A stretch of 64,000 nt of DNA, from the NCBI RefSeq assembly GCF_000210095.1, contig NC_021039.1, positions 2,455,252-2,519,251 on the forward strand, in the 5' to 3' direction. The notes under the pieces are model-generated. The model was not told the DNA's origin. It ran no database searches and saw nothing but the letters and a program-made list of their open reading frames with translations. Positions 27,377 through 36,292 of the stretch are shown here, one piece after another (the stretch's first letter is position 1; each line of letters starts with the position of its first letter). Made by a program: the position numbers and the translations under genes. Origin of the DNA: Ruminococcus champanellensis 18P13 = JCM 17042 (lineage in GTDB: Bacteria > Bacillota > Clostridia > Oscillospirales > Ruminococcaceae).

Positions 27377-28816
27377 ATGAATCGATTCAAACGACTGCTT
27401 GCCGCTGCCTGCGCCGGAATGCTGACCCTGTGTGCACTGCCGGGTCTGGGTTCCTGGGCAGAGGATGCCGCAGAGGACAGCTTTAGCGACGAGGTGCTGA
27501 CCTATACCAAGCTGGGGGACGGCAAGGTTTCCGTCACCGCCTGCGACATCAATACCGCCACCCTGCATGTACCGGCGGAGATCAACGGCTTTGCGGTAAC
27601 GGAAATCGGGAACGAGGCGTTCAGCAACTGCACCGCCCTGACAGAGATCGTGCTGCCGGATTCCATCGAAACCATCGGGGAGGCGGCATTCTACAACTGC
27701 TCCAGTCTGACCAGTGTGCTTCTGCCCTCCGAGCTGGAGGCACTGCCCACCGCCCTGTTCTGCAACTGCTCCAAGCTGGAACAGGTGCGCATTCCGGAGA
27801 CCGTCACCGATGTGGGGGACTTCGCCTTTGCTTATTGCACGGATCTTGCCAGCCTGGAGCTGCCGGATGGGATCACCTACATCGGCAGCTATGCCTTCCA
27901 GTACTGCATGCGGCTGACGGAGCTGACCATTCCGGCACAGACCAAGGAGATCGGAAATCTGGCGTTTGTGGCATGCAGCGATCTGAAAACCCTGCGGATC
28001 CCGGCGGCTACCATGTCCATCGGGCACCTGTCCTTTGTGGGATGCAGCAGCCTGGAGAACATCGAGATCGCAGCGGACAACCCTGCATTCATCTTCCGGG
28101 ACGGTATGCTCCTGTCCTCCACCAAGACCCAGCTGTATTTGTATTTGACGACCAACCAGGCAAATACCTTTACGGTGCCGGATACCATCACCACCATCTG
28201 CTATTATGCCTTTTCCGGCAACGGCTATCTGACCTCTGTGGAGATCCCGGACTCGGTGCTGGAGATCCAGGACGGCGCATTCTCCGGCTGCTCCTCCCTC
28301 AACAGCATCCGGCTGCCAAAACGGATCTCCTCCATTCCAGCCAGCATGTTCTCCGACTGTACCTCCCTGGCCAGCTTTGAGATCCCCAAAACTGTTACCA
28401 CCGTGGGGGAGTACGCCTTTTTCTGCTGCGATAAGCTGACAGGCATGTTCGTGCCGGATACGGTGGTACAGATCGGCGACAAGGCCTTTGGCTATACGGC
28501 GGACGAGCAGGGCAACGAAATCCTGCTCAACGGCTACACCCTGACCTGTTCCTCCAAGTCTGCGGCGTACACCTATGCCTCGGAAAACGGCATCAAGGCG
28601 GCTACCACGGACTTTGTGGTAAACTGGGTGCTGGTCAGCTGCGTCATCGGGGGCATTCTGCTGATCGCCCTGGTGCTGATGATTCTTGGAATCCGCAAGA
28701 AAAAGCAGCTTGCCGCAGCACAGACGGCTGACGCACCGGAGGCAGCTCAGCCGGAGCCTCAGGAGACCGATCCCAACTATCAGAGCATCCTGGAGAAGAA
28801 TTCAAACGACGATTGA
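27377..28816 (+). CDS. Membrane-anchored BspA-like leucine-rich-repeat protein, copy 3
   Basis: 479 aa, the longest of the trio. Signal peptide (1-~30), LRR_5 units (AFSNCTALTEIVLPDSIETI and others) to ~385, pre-anchor segment LTCSSKSAAYTYASENGI, transmembrane helix (~408-432), basic RKKK stop, and an Ala/Pro/Glu tail ending YQSILEKNSNDD. It starts 3 nt after the stop of copy 2. Its downstream boundary is the nested palindromic repeat. Confidence 0.88.
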   Translation: MNRFKRLLAAACAGMLTLCALPGLGSWAEDAAEDSFSDEVLTYTKLGDGKVSVTACDINTATLHVPAEINGFAVTEIGNEAFSNCTALTEIVLPDSIETIGEAAFYNCSSLTSVLLPSELEALPTALFCNCSKLEQVRIPETVTDVGDFAFAYCTDLASLELPDGITYIGSYAFQYCMRLTELTIPAQTKEIGNLAFVACSDLKTLRIPAATMSIGHLSFVGCSSLENIEIAADNPAFIFRDGMLLSSTKTQLYLYLTTNQANTFTVPDTITTICYYAFSGNGYLTSVEIPDSVLEIQDGAFSGCSSLNSIRLPKRISSIPASMFSDCTSLASFEIPKTVTTVGEYAFFCCDKLTGMFVPDTVVQIGDKAFGYTADEQGNEILLNGYTLTCSSKSAAYTYASENGIKAATTDFVVNWVLVSCVIGGILLIALVLMILGIRKKKQLAAAQTADAPEAAQPEPQETDPNYQSILEKNSNDD

Positions 28817-28817
28817 T

Positions 28818-28934
28818 CCAATACCGCACAAGACATACCCTGGGCAACACCGCACAAAGCCTACCTGGTGGCTTTGCACAGCATCTACTGCACAATCTTT
28901 GTACGGTATTGCCCCTGTTTTGTGCGGCATTGCT
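28818..28934. repeat. Palindromic repeat, one copy nested within another
   Basis: An inner copy GGGCAACACCGCACAAAG...CTTTGTACGGTATTGCCC (28842-28913) lies inside the halves of an outer copy: CAATACCGCACAAGACATACC on the left and TGTTTTGTGCGGCATTGC on the right. It fills the gap between LRR copy 3 and the permease and ends ~15 bp before the permease start. Confidence 0.72.
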
Positions 28935-28948
28935 ATTTGGGGGGCATT

Positions 28949-30301
28949 ATGAAAACAACGAAAAAGCGGCGCAGTTCCAATACGCCATCCCTTCGCTATG
29001 ACCTGTTTCCCCGGGGACTGGCAGCCTTTCTGGTGCTGGCATGCGCCATTATCTTTTACTTCCTGCTGCTGAATTTCGACAAGGTGCAGAGTTTTTTTGA
29101 GGATGTGTTCAGAGCCATCGCCCCGGTGTTCACCGGGCTGCTCTTCGCCTATCTGCTGAATCCGGCGGTGGTGATGCTGGAAAAGCATCTGGCAAAGCCC
29201 TTGAACCGCCGCTTCAAAAATTCCTCCAAGGGGAAAAAAACCGCCCGGATCATCAGCACCTTTGTGACCGTGATCGCCGTGGTATGCCTGATCGTGCTGC
29301 TGTTCGTGCTGGTGGTGCCGGAGGTTGCCGGCAGTATCACCGCCATCGCCGGGGAGCTTCCCAACGATCTGGGGGAGTTCACCGATACCGTCAACCAGAA
29401 GGTACAGAACAACAGCCGGCTCAGCGCCCTGTACAGCCTGGTATCCAACTACCTGGCAGAGCCGCTGGAAAACTGGGCAAACAGCGGCATTCTCAACAAC
29501 GCCAGCGTCTGGGTGGGCTACCTTGCCTCCGGCATCATGGGGGCGTTCAACCTGGTGTACAACCTGTGCGTGGGTCTGATTATCTGCTTTTACCTGCTCA
29601 TCGGCAAGGAGCGGTTCATGCGCCAGGGGGGCAAAATACTGTATGTGCTGCTGAAGCCCAACCGGGCGGATTGGATCCTCCACCGGCTCAACGGCGCAAA
29701 CCGCACCTTCAGCAGTGCCATTCTGGGAAAGATCCTGGACTCCATCATCATCGGTATGCTGTGCTTCATCGGCGTGGTGATCCTGCGCACCCCCTACCCT
29801 GCCCTGATCGCCGTGATCGTAGGTGTCACCAACGTGATCCCCTTCTTCGGCCCCTTCATCGGTGCCATTCCCAGCACTCTGCTGGTGCTGATGCACGATC
29901 CGGTCAAGGCACTGTATTTCGTGATTTTCATCGTGGTTTTGCAGCAGTTTGACTGCAATATCCTGGATCCCAAGATCGTGGGAGGCTCCATCGGGCTGCC
30001 TGCCTTCTGGTCCCTGTTCGCCTGCCTGCTGGGAGGCGGCCTGTTCGGTCTGGTAGGATTGCTGCTGGGCGTTCCCACCTTTGCAGTGCTGTATAACCTA
30101 TGCAAGGAGCTGATCGACGAGCGGCTCCGGTTCAGCAAGCTGCCGCCGGAGACCCTGGACAAGCTGGGCATCAAGCCGGAGCTGGATCCCAATGCACCCA
30201 GCTTTTTCGATCCGGATGAGTTTGACGAGGAACAGGCGGTGGTGGAAATGCCCCTGTCGGAGGTGCCGGAAACCACGGAGCTTCCCCAAAAAACAGAATA
30301 A
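28949..30301 (+). CDS. AI-2E family permease (PerM/YtvI type)
   Basis: 450-aa membrane protein of the AI-2E transporter family, about eight transmembrane helices, with a long soluble loop after helix 2-3 (EVAGSITAIAGELPNDLGEF to LENWANSGIL). Family signatures near the C-terminus are YPALIAVIVGVTNVIPFFGP and GGSIGLPAFWSLFACLLGGG. Members export small molecules or act as ion antiporters; substrate unknown, and the AI-2 name should not be taken literally. A longer in-frame start lies in repeat DNA; ATG 28949, with GGGGGG 4 nt upstream, begins a typical N-terminus. The charged tail (~60 residues) is acidic. Confidence 0.87.
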   Translation: MKTTKKRRSSNTPSLRYDLFPRGLAAFLVLACAIIFYFLLLNFDKVQSFFEDVFRAIAPVFTGLLFAYLLNPAVVMLEKHLAKPLNRRFKNSSKGKKTARIISTFVTVIAVVCLIVLLFVLVVPEVAGSITAIAGELPNDLGEFTDTVNQKVQNNSRLSALYSLVSNYLAEPLENWANSGILNNASVWVGYLASGIMGAFNLVYNLCVGLIICFYLLIGKERFMRQGGKILYVLLKPNRADWILHRLNGANRTFSSAILGKILDSIIIGMLCFIGVVILRTPYPALIAVIVGVTNVIPFFGPFIGAIPSTLLVLMHDPVKALYFVIFIVVLQQFDCNILDPKIVGGSIGLPAFWSLFACLLGGGLFGLVGLLLGVPTFAVLYNLCKELIDERLRFSKLPPETLDKLGIKPELDPNAPSFFDPDEFDEEQAVVEMPLSEVPETTELPQKTE

Positions 30302-30307
30302 AAATTT

Positions 30308-30339
30308 GCGTCCGCATGCAATATGCGGACGCTTTTTTT
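30308..30339 (+). terminator. Terminator of the AI-2E family permease
   Basis: GCGTCCGCAT, 5-nt loop, ATGCGGACGC, seven T; perfect stem. Confidence 0.9.
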
Positions 30340-30410
30340 GCAATGCATACATATTCCACGCACTCCGTGCAACAATAACTCATATTGTAGAAGCTTCTGC
30401 AATAGAGTCC

Positions 30411-30469
30411 GGGCAACACCGCACAGCGCCATGGCTGGCGGCGGCGCATGACCTTGTGCGGTGTTGCCC
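30411..30469. repeat. Dispersed palindromic repeat, short copy (59 bp)
   Basis: GGGCAACACCGCACA at one end and TGTGCGGTGTTGCCC at the other are perfect 15-bp inverted repeats; the core differs from other copies (GCGCCATGGCTGGCGGCGGCGC, itself palindromic). It lies in the leader of the small lipoprotein. Confidence 0.8.
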
Positions 30470-30490
30470 TTGTATGAGGAGAGAGAACCC

Positions 30491-30802
30491 ATGAAAAAAA
30501 TCGCTGCACTTTCAGCGGCGCTGGTTCTGACTGCTGTGGGCTTTACCGGCTGCGGCAATGACAACAAGTCGTCCTCCGGCGCTGCCACCGAGGGCACAAC
30601 CCAGCCCGCAACCACCCAGACGGTCACCACGGAGGCTGTCACAGAAGCCGCTACCACCGCCACCGAGACCCAGCCTGCTGCCACCTCCACCGGGGACGGC
30701 TTTGACAGCGTGGTGGACGATCTGGAAAGCACCGGAAAGGACATTGTTACCGGCGCCGGGGATGCGGTCAAGGACGCCAAGGACATGATCACAAACCCCT
30801 AA
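30491..30802 (+). CDS. Small lipoprotein with Thr/Glu-rich linker
   Basis: 103-aa exported lipoprotein: signal peptide with lipobox VGFTGCG, then a low-complexity Thr/Ala/Glu stretch (~30-70) and a short helical end (DSVVDDLESTGKDIVTGAGD). No domain recognised; function unknown. The Thr/Ala/Glu linker resembles that of the lipoprotein at 39015. GGAGAGAG precedes the ATG. No clear promoter was found in 30340-30490, which is partly palindromic repeat. Confidence 0.75.
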   Translation: MKKIAALSAALVLTAVGFTGCGNDNKSSSGAATEGTTQPATTQTVTTEAVTEAATTATETQPAATSTGDGFDSVVDDLESTGKDIVTGAGDAVKDAKDMITNP

Positions 30803-30804
30803 CA

Positions 30805-30838
30805 AAAAACGGTATCCGGAACACCGGATACCGTTTTT
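30805..30838. terminator. Bidirectional terminator
   Basis: AAAAACGGTATCCGG, 4-nt loop, CCGGATACCGTTTTT; perfect 15-bp arms between the convergent lipoprotein and cellobiose phosphorylase genes. Confidence 0.92.
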
Positions 30839-30859
30839 CTATGTTATCGCTGTGCAGGA

Positions 30860-33343
30860 TCAGCCCATGATGACTTCTACTGCGTGGTGCTTGCCGTCGC
30901 CGAATGCGGGCAGCACGTTGCCTTCGATGGCATTGCCGTCTACGGTGACGGACTTCACGCCCTTGCAAACATGATCCGGGTTCTTGACGGTGATGTCATA
31001 GGTAGCGCCCCGGAACTGACGGGTTGCGGTCATGCCGTCCCATGCATGGGGAACGGAAGGATCGATCTTCAGACCGTCCCAATCCGGGCTGATGCCCAGG
31101 ATGTACTGGGAGATGGCAACCATGTTCCATGCAGCAGTACCGGTGAGCCAGGAGTTCTTGCCCTGACCGAAGTGGTTGCCGGGCTTGCCGATGTCTGCAC
31201 CGGCATCCTTGCCGCCGATCATCTGACCGTAAACGTAGGGCTCGGTCTTATGGATGTCGGAGGTCTCCTCGGTGAATGCAGGAGCGATCTTGCTGTAGTA
31301 CTCAAATGCCTTGTCCCCTCTGCCGGCGTAAGCCTCTGCGCAGATGATCCATGCATTGTTGTGGGTGAAGATGCCGGCGTTCTCCTTGTAGCCACCCGGA
31401 TAGGTGGAAATCTCACCGTACTGGATGTAGTACCTGGTGTATGCCGGATTGTTCAGCACCAGACCGAAGTCGGTGTTCAGATACTTGTCGATGGCGTCCA
31501 GGGTCTTGATGTCAGCACCCTGATCCTTGCCGATCTCGGACATGACTGCGAAGCCCTGGGGCTCGATGAAGATCTTGCCCTCCTCGCACTCCTTGGAGCC
31601 CATCTTGGCACCGGTGGAGTCGTATGCACGCAGGAACCAGTCCCCGTCAAAGGCATGCGCCATGACGTTCTGCTTCATCTTGTCGATCTCAGCCTGTGCA
31701 GCGGCAGCCTCGTCCTCCTTGCCCAGATGCTTCAGAATGGCAACGTAGTTGGGGCCGGTGTAGGTGAACAGGGTGGCAACCATCACGGACTCAGCCACCT
31801 TGGAGTAGCCGCCCTCTGCTGCAAACTTGGGGTTGGTGTAGGTCTGGAAGCTCTCGCCCGGTGTGTCGGAATAGCAGGACAGGTTGATGCAGTCGTTCCA
31901 GTCCGCACGCATTGCCAGAGGCAGACCGTGGGGGCCAAGGTTGTTGACTACCTTGTAGAAGGAAACCTTCAGGTGATCCAGCATGGGCTTTGCCTTGGAG
32001 TCGTCATTGTCATAGGGCACCATTTCGTCCAGAATGCCCCAGTCGCCGGTTTCCTTGATGTATGCGGAAACGGACAGGATCATCCACAGGGGATCGTCAG
32101 AGAAGTCGCCGCCGATGTCGGAGTTGCCCTTCTTGGTCAGAGGCTGATACTGGTGGTAGCAGCCGCCGTCGGGCAGCTGGGTGGAAGCGATGTCAATGAT
32201 TCTCTGTCTTGCACGATCCGGGATCTGGTGTACAAAGCCCAGAATATCCTGGTTGGAGTCACGGAAGCCCATGCCTCTGCCGATGCCGCTCTCAAAGTAG
32301 GATGCGGAACGGGACAGGTTAAAGGTCACCATGCACTGATACTGGTTCCAGATGTTCACCATCCGGTTTACCTTGTCGTCGGGGGTATCCACGTTCAGGA
32401 TGCCCAGCAGAGAATCCCAGGCAGCCTTCAGCTCAGCCAGACCTGCTGCAACCTTCTCCGGGGTGTTGTACTGCTCCATCATCTGGAGTGCCTTCACCTT
32501 GTTGATGGTCTTGCCGTCCGCCTCGAACTTCTGGTCAACGGGCATTTCCACATAGCCCAGGATGAATACCAGGGTCTTGCTTTCGCCGGGTGCCAGGGTG
32601 ATCTCCTTGTAGTGGGAAGCGATGGGAGACCAGCCGTCTGCGAAGGAGTCGGTTGCCTTGCCGTCAATGACAGCCTGGGGATTGTGGAAGCCGTTGTACA
32701 GACCGATGAATGCGTCCCGGTCGGTATCGTAGCCGTCGATGGTATCGTTGACGGTGTAGAATGCAAAGTGGTCACGTCTGTCTCTGTATTCGGTCTTGTG
32801 GTAGATGGTGGAGCCAACTACCTCTACACGGCCGGTGGAGAAGTTTCTCTGGAAATTGGTGCAGTCGTCCTGTGCATCCCACAGGCACCATTCTGCAAAG
32901 GAGAACAGCTTGAAGGTCTTGGATGCGCTGCCCTCATTGGTCAGCACCAGTTGCTGCACCTCGCCGGCATAGTTCTGGGGAACGAAGAAGGTAGCCTGTG
33001 CCTTCAGGTCGTTCTTCTTGCCGGTGATGATGGTGTAGCCCATACCGTGGCGGCACTCGTAGCTGTCCAGCTCGGTCTTCGCCGGAGACCAGCCCGGGTT
33101 CCAGATGGTGCCGTTGTCGTTGATGTAGAAATATCTGCCGCCCATATCGATGGGGACATTGTTGTAGCGGTAACGGGTGATCCGGCGCAGACGGGCGTCC
33201 TTGTAGAAGCTGTAGCCGCCGGCAGTGTTGGAGATCAGAGAGAAGAACTCCTGTGTGCCCAGGTAGTTGATCCAGGGGTAGGGGGTTCTGGGGGAAGTGA
33301 TGACGTATTCTTTGTTGGCATCGTCAAAAAATCCAAATTTCAT
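30860..33343 (-). CDS. Cellobiose phosphorylase (GH94)
   Basis: 827-aa cytosolic enzyme converting cellobiose and phosphate to glucose-1-phosphate and glucose. It starts [20 protein letters not shown], typical of cellobiose phosphorylases rather than chitobiose or cellodextrin enzymes. An N-terminal beta-sandwich (~1-270) is joined by a linker to the (alpha/alpha)6 barrel; the catalytic Asp lies in [34 protein letters not shown] near residue 37 is the usual substrate/phosphate region. It lets the cell use products of the cellulosome without spending ATP. A cellobiose transporter is not in this window. GGAG precedes the start. Confidence 0.95.
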   Translation of the reverse strand: MKFGFFDDANKEYVITSPRTPYPWINYLGTQEFFSLISNTAGGYSFYKDARLRRITRYRYNNVPIDMGGRYFYINDNGTIWNPGWSPAKTELDSYECRHGMGYTIITGKKNDLKAQATFFVPQNYAGEVQQLVLTNEGSASKTFKLFSFAEWCLWDAQDDCTNFQRNFSTGRVEVVGSTIYHKTEYRDRRDHFAFYTVNDTIDGYDTDRDAFIGLYNGFHNPQAVIDGKATDSFADGWSPIASHYKEITLAPGESKTLVFILGYVEMPVDQKFEADGKTINKVKALQMMEQYNTPEKVAAGLAELKAAWDSLLGILNVDTPDDKVNRMVNIWNQYQCMVTFNLSRSASYFESGIGRGMGFRDSNQDILGFVHQIPDRARQRIIDIASTQLPDGGCYHQYQPLTKKGNSDIGGDFSDDPLWMILSVSAYIKETGDWGILDEMVPYDNDDSKAKPMLDHLKVSFYKVVNNLGPHGLPLAMRADWNDCINLSCYSDTPGESFQTYTNPKFAAEGGYSKVAESVMVATLFTYTGPNYVAILKHLGKEDEAAAAQAEIDKMKQNVMAHAFDGDWFLRAYDSTGAKMGSKECEEGKIFIEPQGFAVMSEIGKDQGADIKTLDAIDKYLNTDFGLVLNNPAYTRYYIQYGEISTYPGGYKENAGIFTHNNAWIICAEAYAGRGDKAFEYYSKIAPAFTEETSDIHKTEPYVYGQMIGGKDAGADIGKPGNHFGQGKNSWLTGTAAWNMVAISQYILGISPDWDGLKIDPSVPHAWDGMTATRQFRGATYDITVKNPDHVCKGVKSVTVDGNAIEGNVLPAFGDGKHHAVEVIMG

Positions 33344-33409
33344 CGATCAATACTCCTTCTGTACTAGTTTTGTCAAAAGCCGCACATTTCCTGCACGGTA
33401 GATATCATT

Positions 33410-33415
33410 AGTATA
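33410..33415 (-). promoter_or_regulatory. Extended -10 promoter of cellobiose phosphorylase
   Basis: Minus strand TGGTATACT (extended -10); at 17 bp upstream only a poor -35 (TTGTGC) is seen. The leader is ~65 nt. Confidence 0.5.
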
Positions 33416-33534
33416 CCATAAACCCGGACAAAGCACAAGGGTATCCGCGTAGAAAATTTCCCGGTTCTCTCGTGAAAGTTCCACAAAGCACCAGTGCCTT
33501 CGGCAGCATACCACAGGGCTTTTGCGTGTCGCCC

Positions 33535-34359
33535 TTACTTTGCCCGACGCAGCCGCTCCTTCATCCGCTCCCGCAGCTGCTCTCCCAACTGGGGGAATGC
33601 CCGGCGCATACGCCGTGTCCAGAATGTGCGCTCCTCCATGATAGTCCGGTACCGGTCGGTAAGCTGTGCCGCCTTTTCCTTCAGCTCGTCCAGCTCCACC
33701 CCGGTCAGCTCCCGGCGCAGCGCCAGCTCCTGCTTGGATTTTTCCGTCCGCTCCATGGCACCCATGACTCCGTCGGACAGGTTCTCCCCCACTGCGTCGG
33801 AAATATTGTGCAGCTCTCTTGCGATCCGGCTCATGACACGCATGTTGCTGCGGATGTGCAGGATCCCGGCTACGGTAATGGCAAGATCCGCCGCAAATGC
33901 CCCGGAAAAGACCCACAGCAGGGTCAGCCCCAGCCAGTGGGGCAGCCAATGTACCAGACCCATCACCGCCGGATGCACCACCCGCATCACAAGCACGCAG
34001 GCAATGCCCCACAGCAGGGAGAATTTGGCGCAGATATAGCCGCCAAGCTGAAAGTGCTCATTGGAGTAATCCCACCAATGGGCGTGGAAAATCTTTTCCA
34101 GCAGAAAGCCGGTCACCAGCTCCAGCATCGTGGTCAGCACGACGGAGCCGAAAAACAGGGGGATCAGACTGCCGGACACGGGGGACAGGCACAGCACTAC
34201 GATCAGCACCCCAAAGCCGTAAATGGGGCAGTAGGGACCGTTGAGAAAGCCCCGGTTGACGAATTTGCCGGAATTGACGGTGGCGTAGATCACCTCCACG
34301 CACCAGCCCAGGATGGCGTAAATAAAAAAGCAAAGTACAGCCTCATACATGGTCAGCAT
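33535..34359 (-). CDS. CmpB-like putative ABC-transporter permease (PF06541 type)
   Basis: 274-aa membrane protein. The N-terminal ~180 residues contain about five transmembrane segments with the family hallmarks GWCVEVIYATVNSGKFVNRG, GPYCPIYGFG and WWDYSN. The C-terminal ~95 residues are a charged, probably coiled-coil region (ERTEKSKQELALRRELTG onward) ending RERMKERLRRAK. Annotated in databases as putative ABC permease (type IV/CmpB), but no ATPase partner is adjacent and the function is unclear. GGAGGA lies 9 nt upstream of the ATG. Confidence 0.8.
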   Translation of the reverse strand: MLTMYEAVLCFFIYAILGWCVEVIYATVNSGKFVNRGFLNGPYCPIYGFGVLIVVLCLSPVSGSLIPLFFGSVVLTTMLELVTGFLLEKIFHAHWWDYSNEHFQLGGYICAKFSLLWGIACVLVMRVVHPAVMGLVHWLPHWLGLTLLWVFSGAFAADLAITVAGILHIRSNMRVMSRIARELHNISDAVGENLSDGVMGAMERTEKSKQELALRRELTGVELDELKEKAAQLTDRYRTIMEERTFWTRRMRRAFPQLGEQLRERMKERLRRAK

Positions 34360-34388
34360 GACAAAATCTCCTCCAGTTCGACAAGCAT

Positions 34389-34432
34389 CAGAAAAAGAAA
34401 GGGCGCAGAGTATGGGTTAATTACTCTGCGCC
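34389..34432 (-). terminator. rpsT terminator
   Basis: Minus strand GGCGCAGAGTA, 9-nt loop, TACTCTGCGCC, then a CTTTCTTTTTC tract. Confidence 0.85.
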
Positions 34433-34456
34433 GGATATCTCATAAGGTGCCGGGGA

Positions 34457-34708
34457 TCAGCCGTTGAGCTTCTTTGCCAGCTGTGCCTTCTTGCGTGCTG
34501 CGTTGTTCTTGTGCAGCAGACCCTTTGCACATGCCTGATCCACCCGCTTGATTGCTGCCTTGATTGCCTCTTCCTTGTTTGCACCGGATTCAACAGCCAG
34601 GTTCGCCTTCTTCAGAACTGTCTTCAGCTCGGACTTGCGTGCCTTGTTTGCAGCAGCCTTGACCTTGTTTACCTTGACTCTCTTCATTGCGGACTTGATA
34701 TTTGCCAT
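34457..34708 (-). CDS. rpsT: 30S ribosomal protein S20
   Basis: 83-aa S20, a helical protein that binds 16S rRNA early in 30S assembly. MANIKSAMKRVKVNKVKAAA start and the KGLLHKNNAARKKAQLAKKL end are diagnostic. AGGAGGTGG lies 6 nt before the ATG. Transcribed alone from a promoter ~147 bp upstream; the long leader could hold feedback control, though no known motif is recognised. Divergent from gpr. Confidence 0.97.
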   Translation of the reverse strand: MANIKSAMKRVKVNKVKAAANKARKSELKTVLKKANLAVESGANKEEAIKAAIKRVDQACAKGLLHKNNAARKKAQLAKKLNG

Positions 34709-34854
34709 TCTTTCCACCTCCTTGAACCTGCGGCTCACGCTGTGTATAACCACACGGAAACCGCATACAGTAAAGACAGTACCCACCTTTCGGCGTTGAC
34801 ACGGCCGCTGTCTTTGGCATGGCTGTAATGACTCAGCCATATAAGCTAAATCTT

Positions 34855-34883
34855 ATTTTATCATTCCGGGGCGCAAATTGCAA
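34855..34883 (-). promoter_or_regulatory. rpsT promoter
   Basis: Minus strand TTGCAA (34878-34883), 17-bp spacer, TAAAAT (34855-34860). Confidence 0.75.
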
Positions 34884-34960
34884 TAGGCAATTTCAAAATA
34901 ATCTCACAATTTTTTGTGTTGAATTCTGTGCAACTGCACAACCCGGAGAAAGGAGCGTTT

Positions 34961-35809
34961 ATGAACATCCGGACAGACCTTGCTCTGGAGGGGGTGGATG
35001 CGGAACAGATCCGGGAGGGCATCACCCGTACCACCCGGGGCAGCGCCTTTTCCATCACCGAGATCCGCATCCAGGAGGACAGGCACGGCGCCCCCATCGG
35101 CAAAAAGAAGGGCAGATACATCACCCTGGAGGCAGGAGCGCTGAGCCGGTTTTCCGACCGGTATGAGGATATGGCGCAGGAGCTTGCGAAGGAGCTGCGG
35201 CAGTTCCTGCCACCGGGGCATGTGCTGGTGGTAGGGCTTGGAAACAGTCAGATCACCCCGGATGCCCTGGGGCCACAGGCGGCAAACCAGGTGCTTGCCA
35301 CCCGGCATCTGAAAACCGAGCTGGGCGAGGAGGATCCCTTCCTGGCAGGGCTGCGTCCGGTCAGCGTGCTGGCAGGGGGCGTGCTGGGGCAGACCGGCAT
35401 CGAAAGCGCAGAGCTGGTGCAAGCACTGCAGGGGCGCCTGTGTCCGGCAGCCATCATTGCGGTGGACGCCCTTGCATGCTCCGAGCTGAACCGGCTGGGC
35501 ACCACCATCCAGATCTCCGACGCAGGAATATCTCCCGGCAGCGGGGTGCAGAATAAGCGTAAAGAGCTTTCCGCCGGAACCCTGGGGATCCCGGTGCTGG
35601 CGGTGGGGGTTCCTACGGTGGTGGATATGGGCACCATTGTGGAAAGCCTCACCGGAGCGCCTCCGAAGCAGGAAGCCCCCAATATGATGGTGACCCCACG
35701 GGACATTGACAAGCTGACCCAGCGAGCCGCCGGGCTCATCGCCTGCGGCATCAATCTGGCGCTGCATCCCCAACTGAGCATGGAGGATGTGGAGTGCCTG
35801 ATGGCATAA
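34961..35809 (+). CDS. gpr: Germination protease GPR
   Basis: 282-aa aspartic-type endopeptidase (family A25) that degrades small acid-soluble spore proteins on germination. The N-terminal MNIRTDLALEG is the zymogen processing region, which itself resembles the SASP cleavage site. Other signatures are LVVGLGNSQITPDALGP, QTGIESAELVQAL, AIIAVDALACSEL and the TTIQISDAGISPGSGVQNKR block. GAAAGGAG precedes ATG 34961. It forms a two-gene unit with spoVAC and supports true spore formation by the host. Confidence 0.95.
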   Translation: MNIRTDLALEGVDAEQIREGITRTTRGSAFSITEIRIQEDRHGAPIGKKKGRYITLEAGALSRFSDRYEDMAQELAKELRQFLPPGHVLVVGLGNSQITPDALGPQAANQVLATRHLKTELGEEDPFLAGLRPVSVLAGGVLGQTGIESAELVQALQGRLCPAAIIAVDALACSELNRLGTTIQISDAGISPGSGVQNKRKELSAGTLGIPVLAVGVPTVVDMGTIVESLTGAPPKQEAPNMMVTPRDIDKLTQRAAGLIACGINLALHPQLSMEDVECLMA

Positions 35810-35822
35810 GGAGGATATGCAT

Positions 35823-36260
35823 ATGAAACTCACACCCCAGACCTATCAGAAGATGGCGGAGCAGGCATCGCCCCCCACCAAAAGCTGGATCACCATTCCC
35901 AGCGCCTTTCTCATCGGGGGCGGCATCTGCACCCTGGGAGAGGTGTTCCTGAACCTGTTCACCCGCATGGGGGCAGAAAAGGAGGCGGCAAGCGCCTGGG
36001 CGTCCATCTGCCTGATCTTCCTCAGTGCCCTGTTCACCGGGCTGGGCTTGTACGAAAAGCTGGCAAAATTCGCCGGTGCCGGCACCCTGGTGCCCATTAC
36101 GGGCTTCGCCAACGCCATGGTATCCCCGGCGCTGGAGTCCAGAACCGAGGGCTTCGTGCTGGGGGTGGGGGCAAAGCTGTTCACCATCGCCGGGCCGGTG
36201 ATCCTGTACGGCTGCACCGCCTCGGTGCTGTACGGCATCCTCTATTATTTCATCCGATAA
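35823..36260 (+). CDS. spoVAC: Stage V sporulation protein AC
   Basis: 145-aa inner-membrane protein of the SpoVA channel that moves dipicolinic acid into the forespore and out at germination; SpoVAC is mechanosensitive in Bacillus. Three to four hydrophobic segments and the conserved GAGTLVPITGFANAMVSPAL and EGFVLGVGAKLFTIAGPVI are seen. The ATG at 35823 has AGGAGG 8 nt upstream, starting 13 bp after gpr. spoVAD and spoVAE, usual next genes, are missing; a terminator follows at once. Confidence 0.92.
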   Translation: MKLTPQTYQKMAEQASPPTKSWITIPSAFLIGGGICTLGEVFLNLFTRMGAEKEAASAWASICLIFLSALFTGLGLYEKLAKFAGAGTLVPITGFANAMVSPALESRTEGFVLGVGAKLFTIAGPVILYGCTASVLYGILYYFIR

Positions 36261-36288
36261 AAGCAGCCGGGCATCTGCCCGGCTGCTT
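36261..36288. terminator. Bidirectional terminator between spoVAC and the Fic gene
   Basis: AAGCAGCCGGGCA, TC loop, TGCCCGGCTGCTT; T-run better on the minus strand. Confidence 0.8.
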
Positions 36289-36292
36289 TGGT

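Noticed and set aside
30884-33367. 827-codon open frame on the plus strand
   Set aside because: Antisense shadow of the cellobiose phosphorylase.
34796-34833. TTGACA ... TGTAAT on the plus strand before gpr
   Set aside because: Spacer of about 22 bp is too long, and gpr is expected to use a forespore sigma factor.
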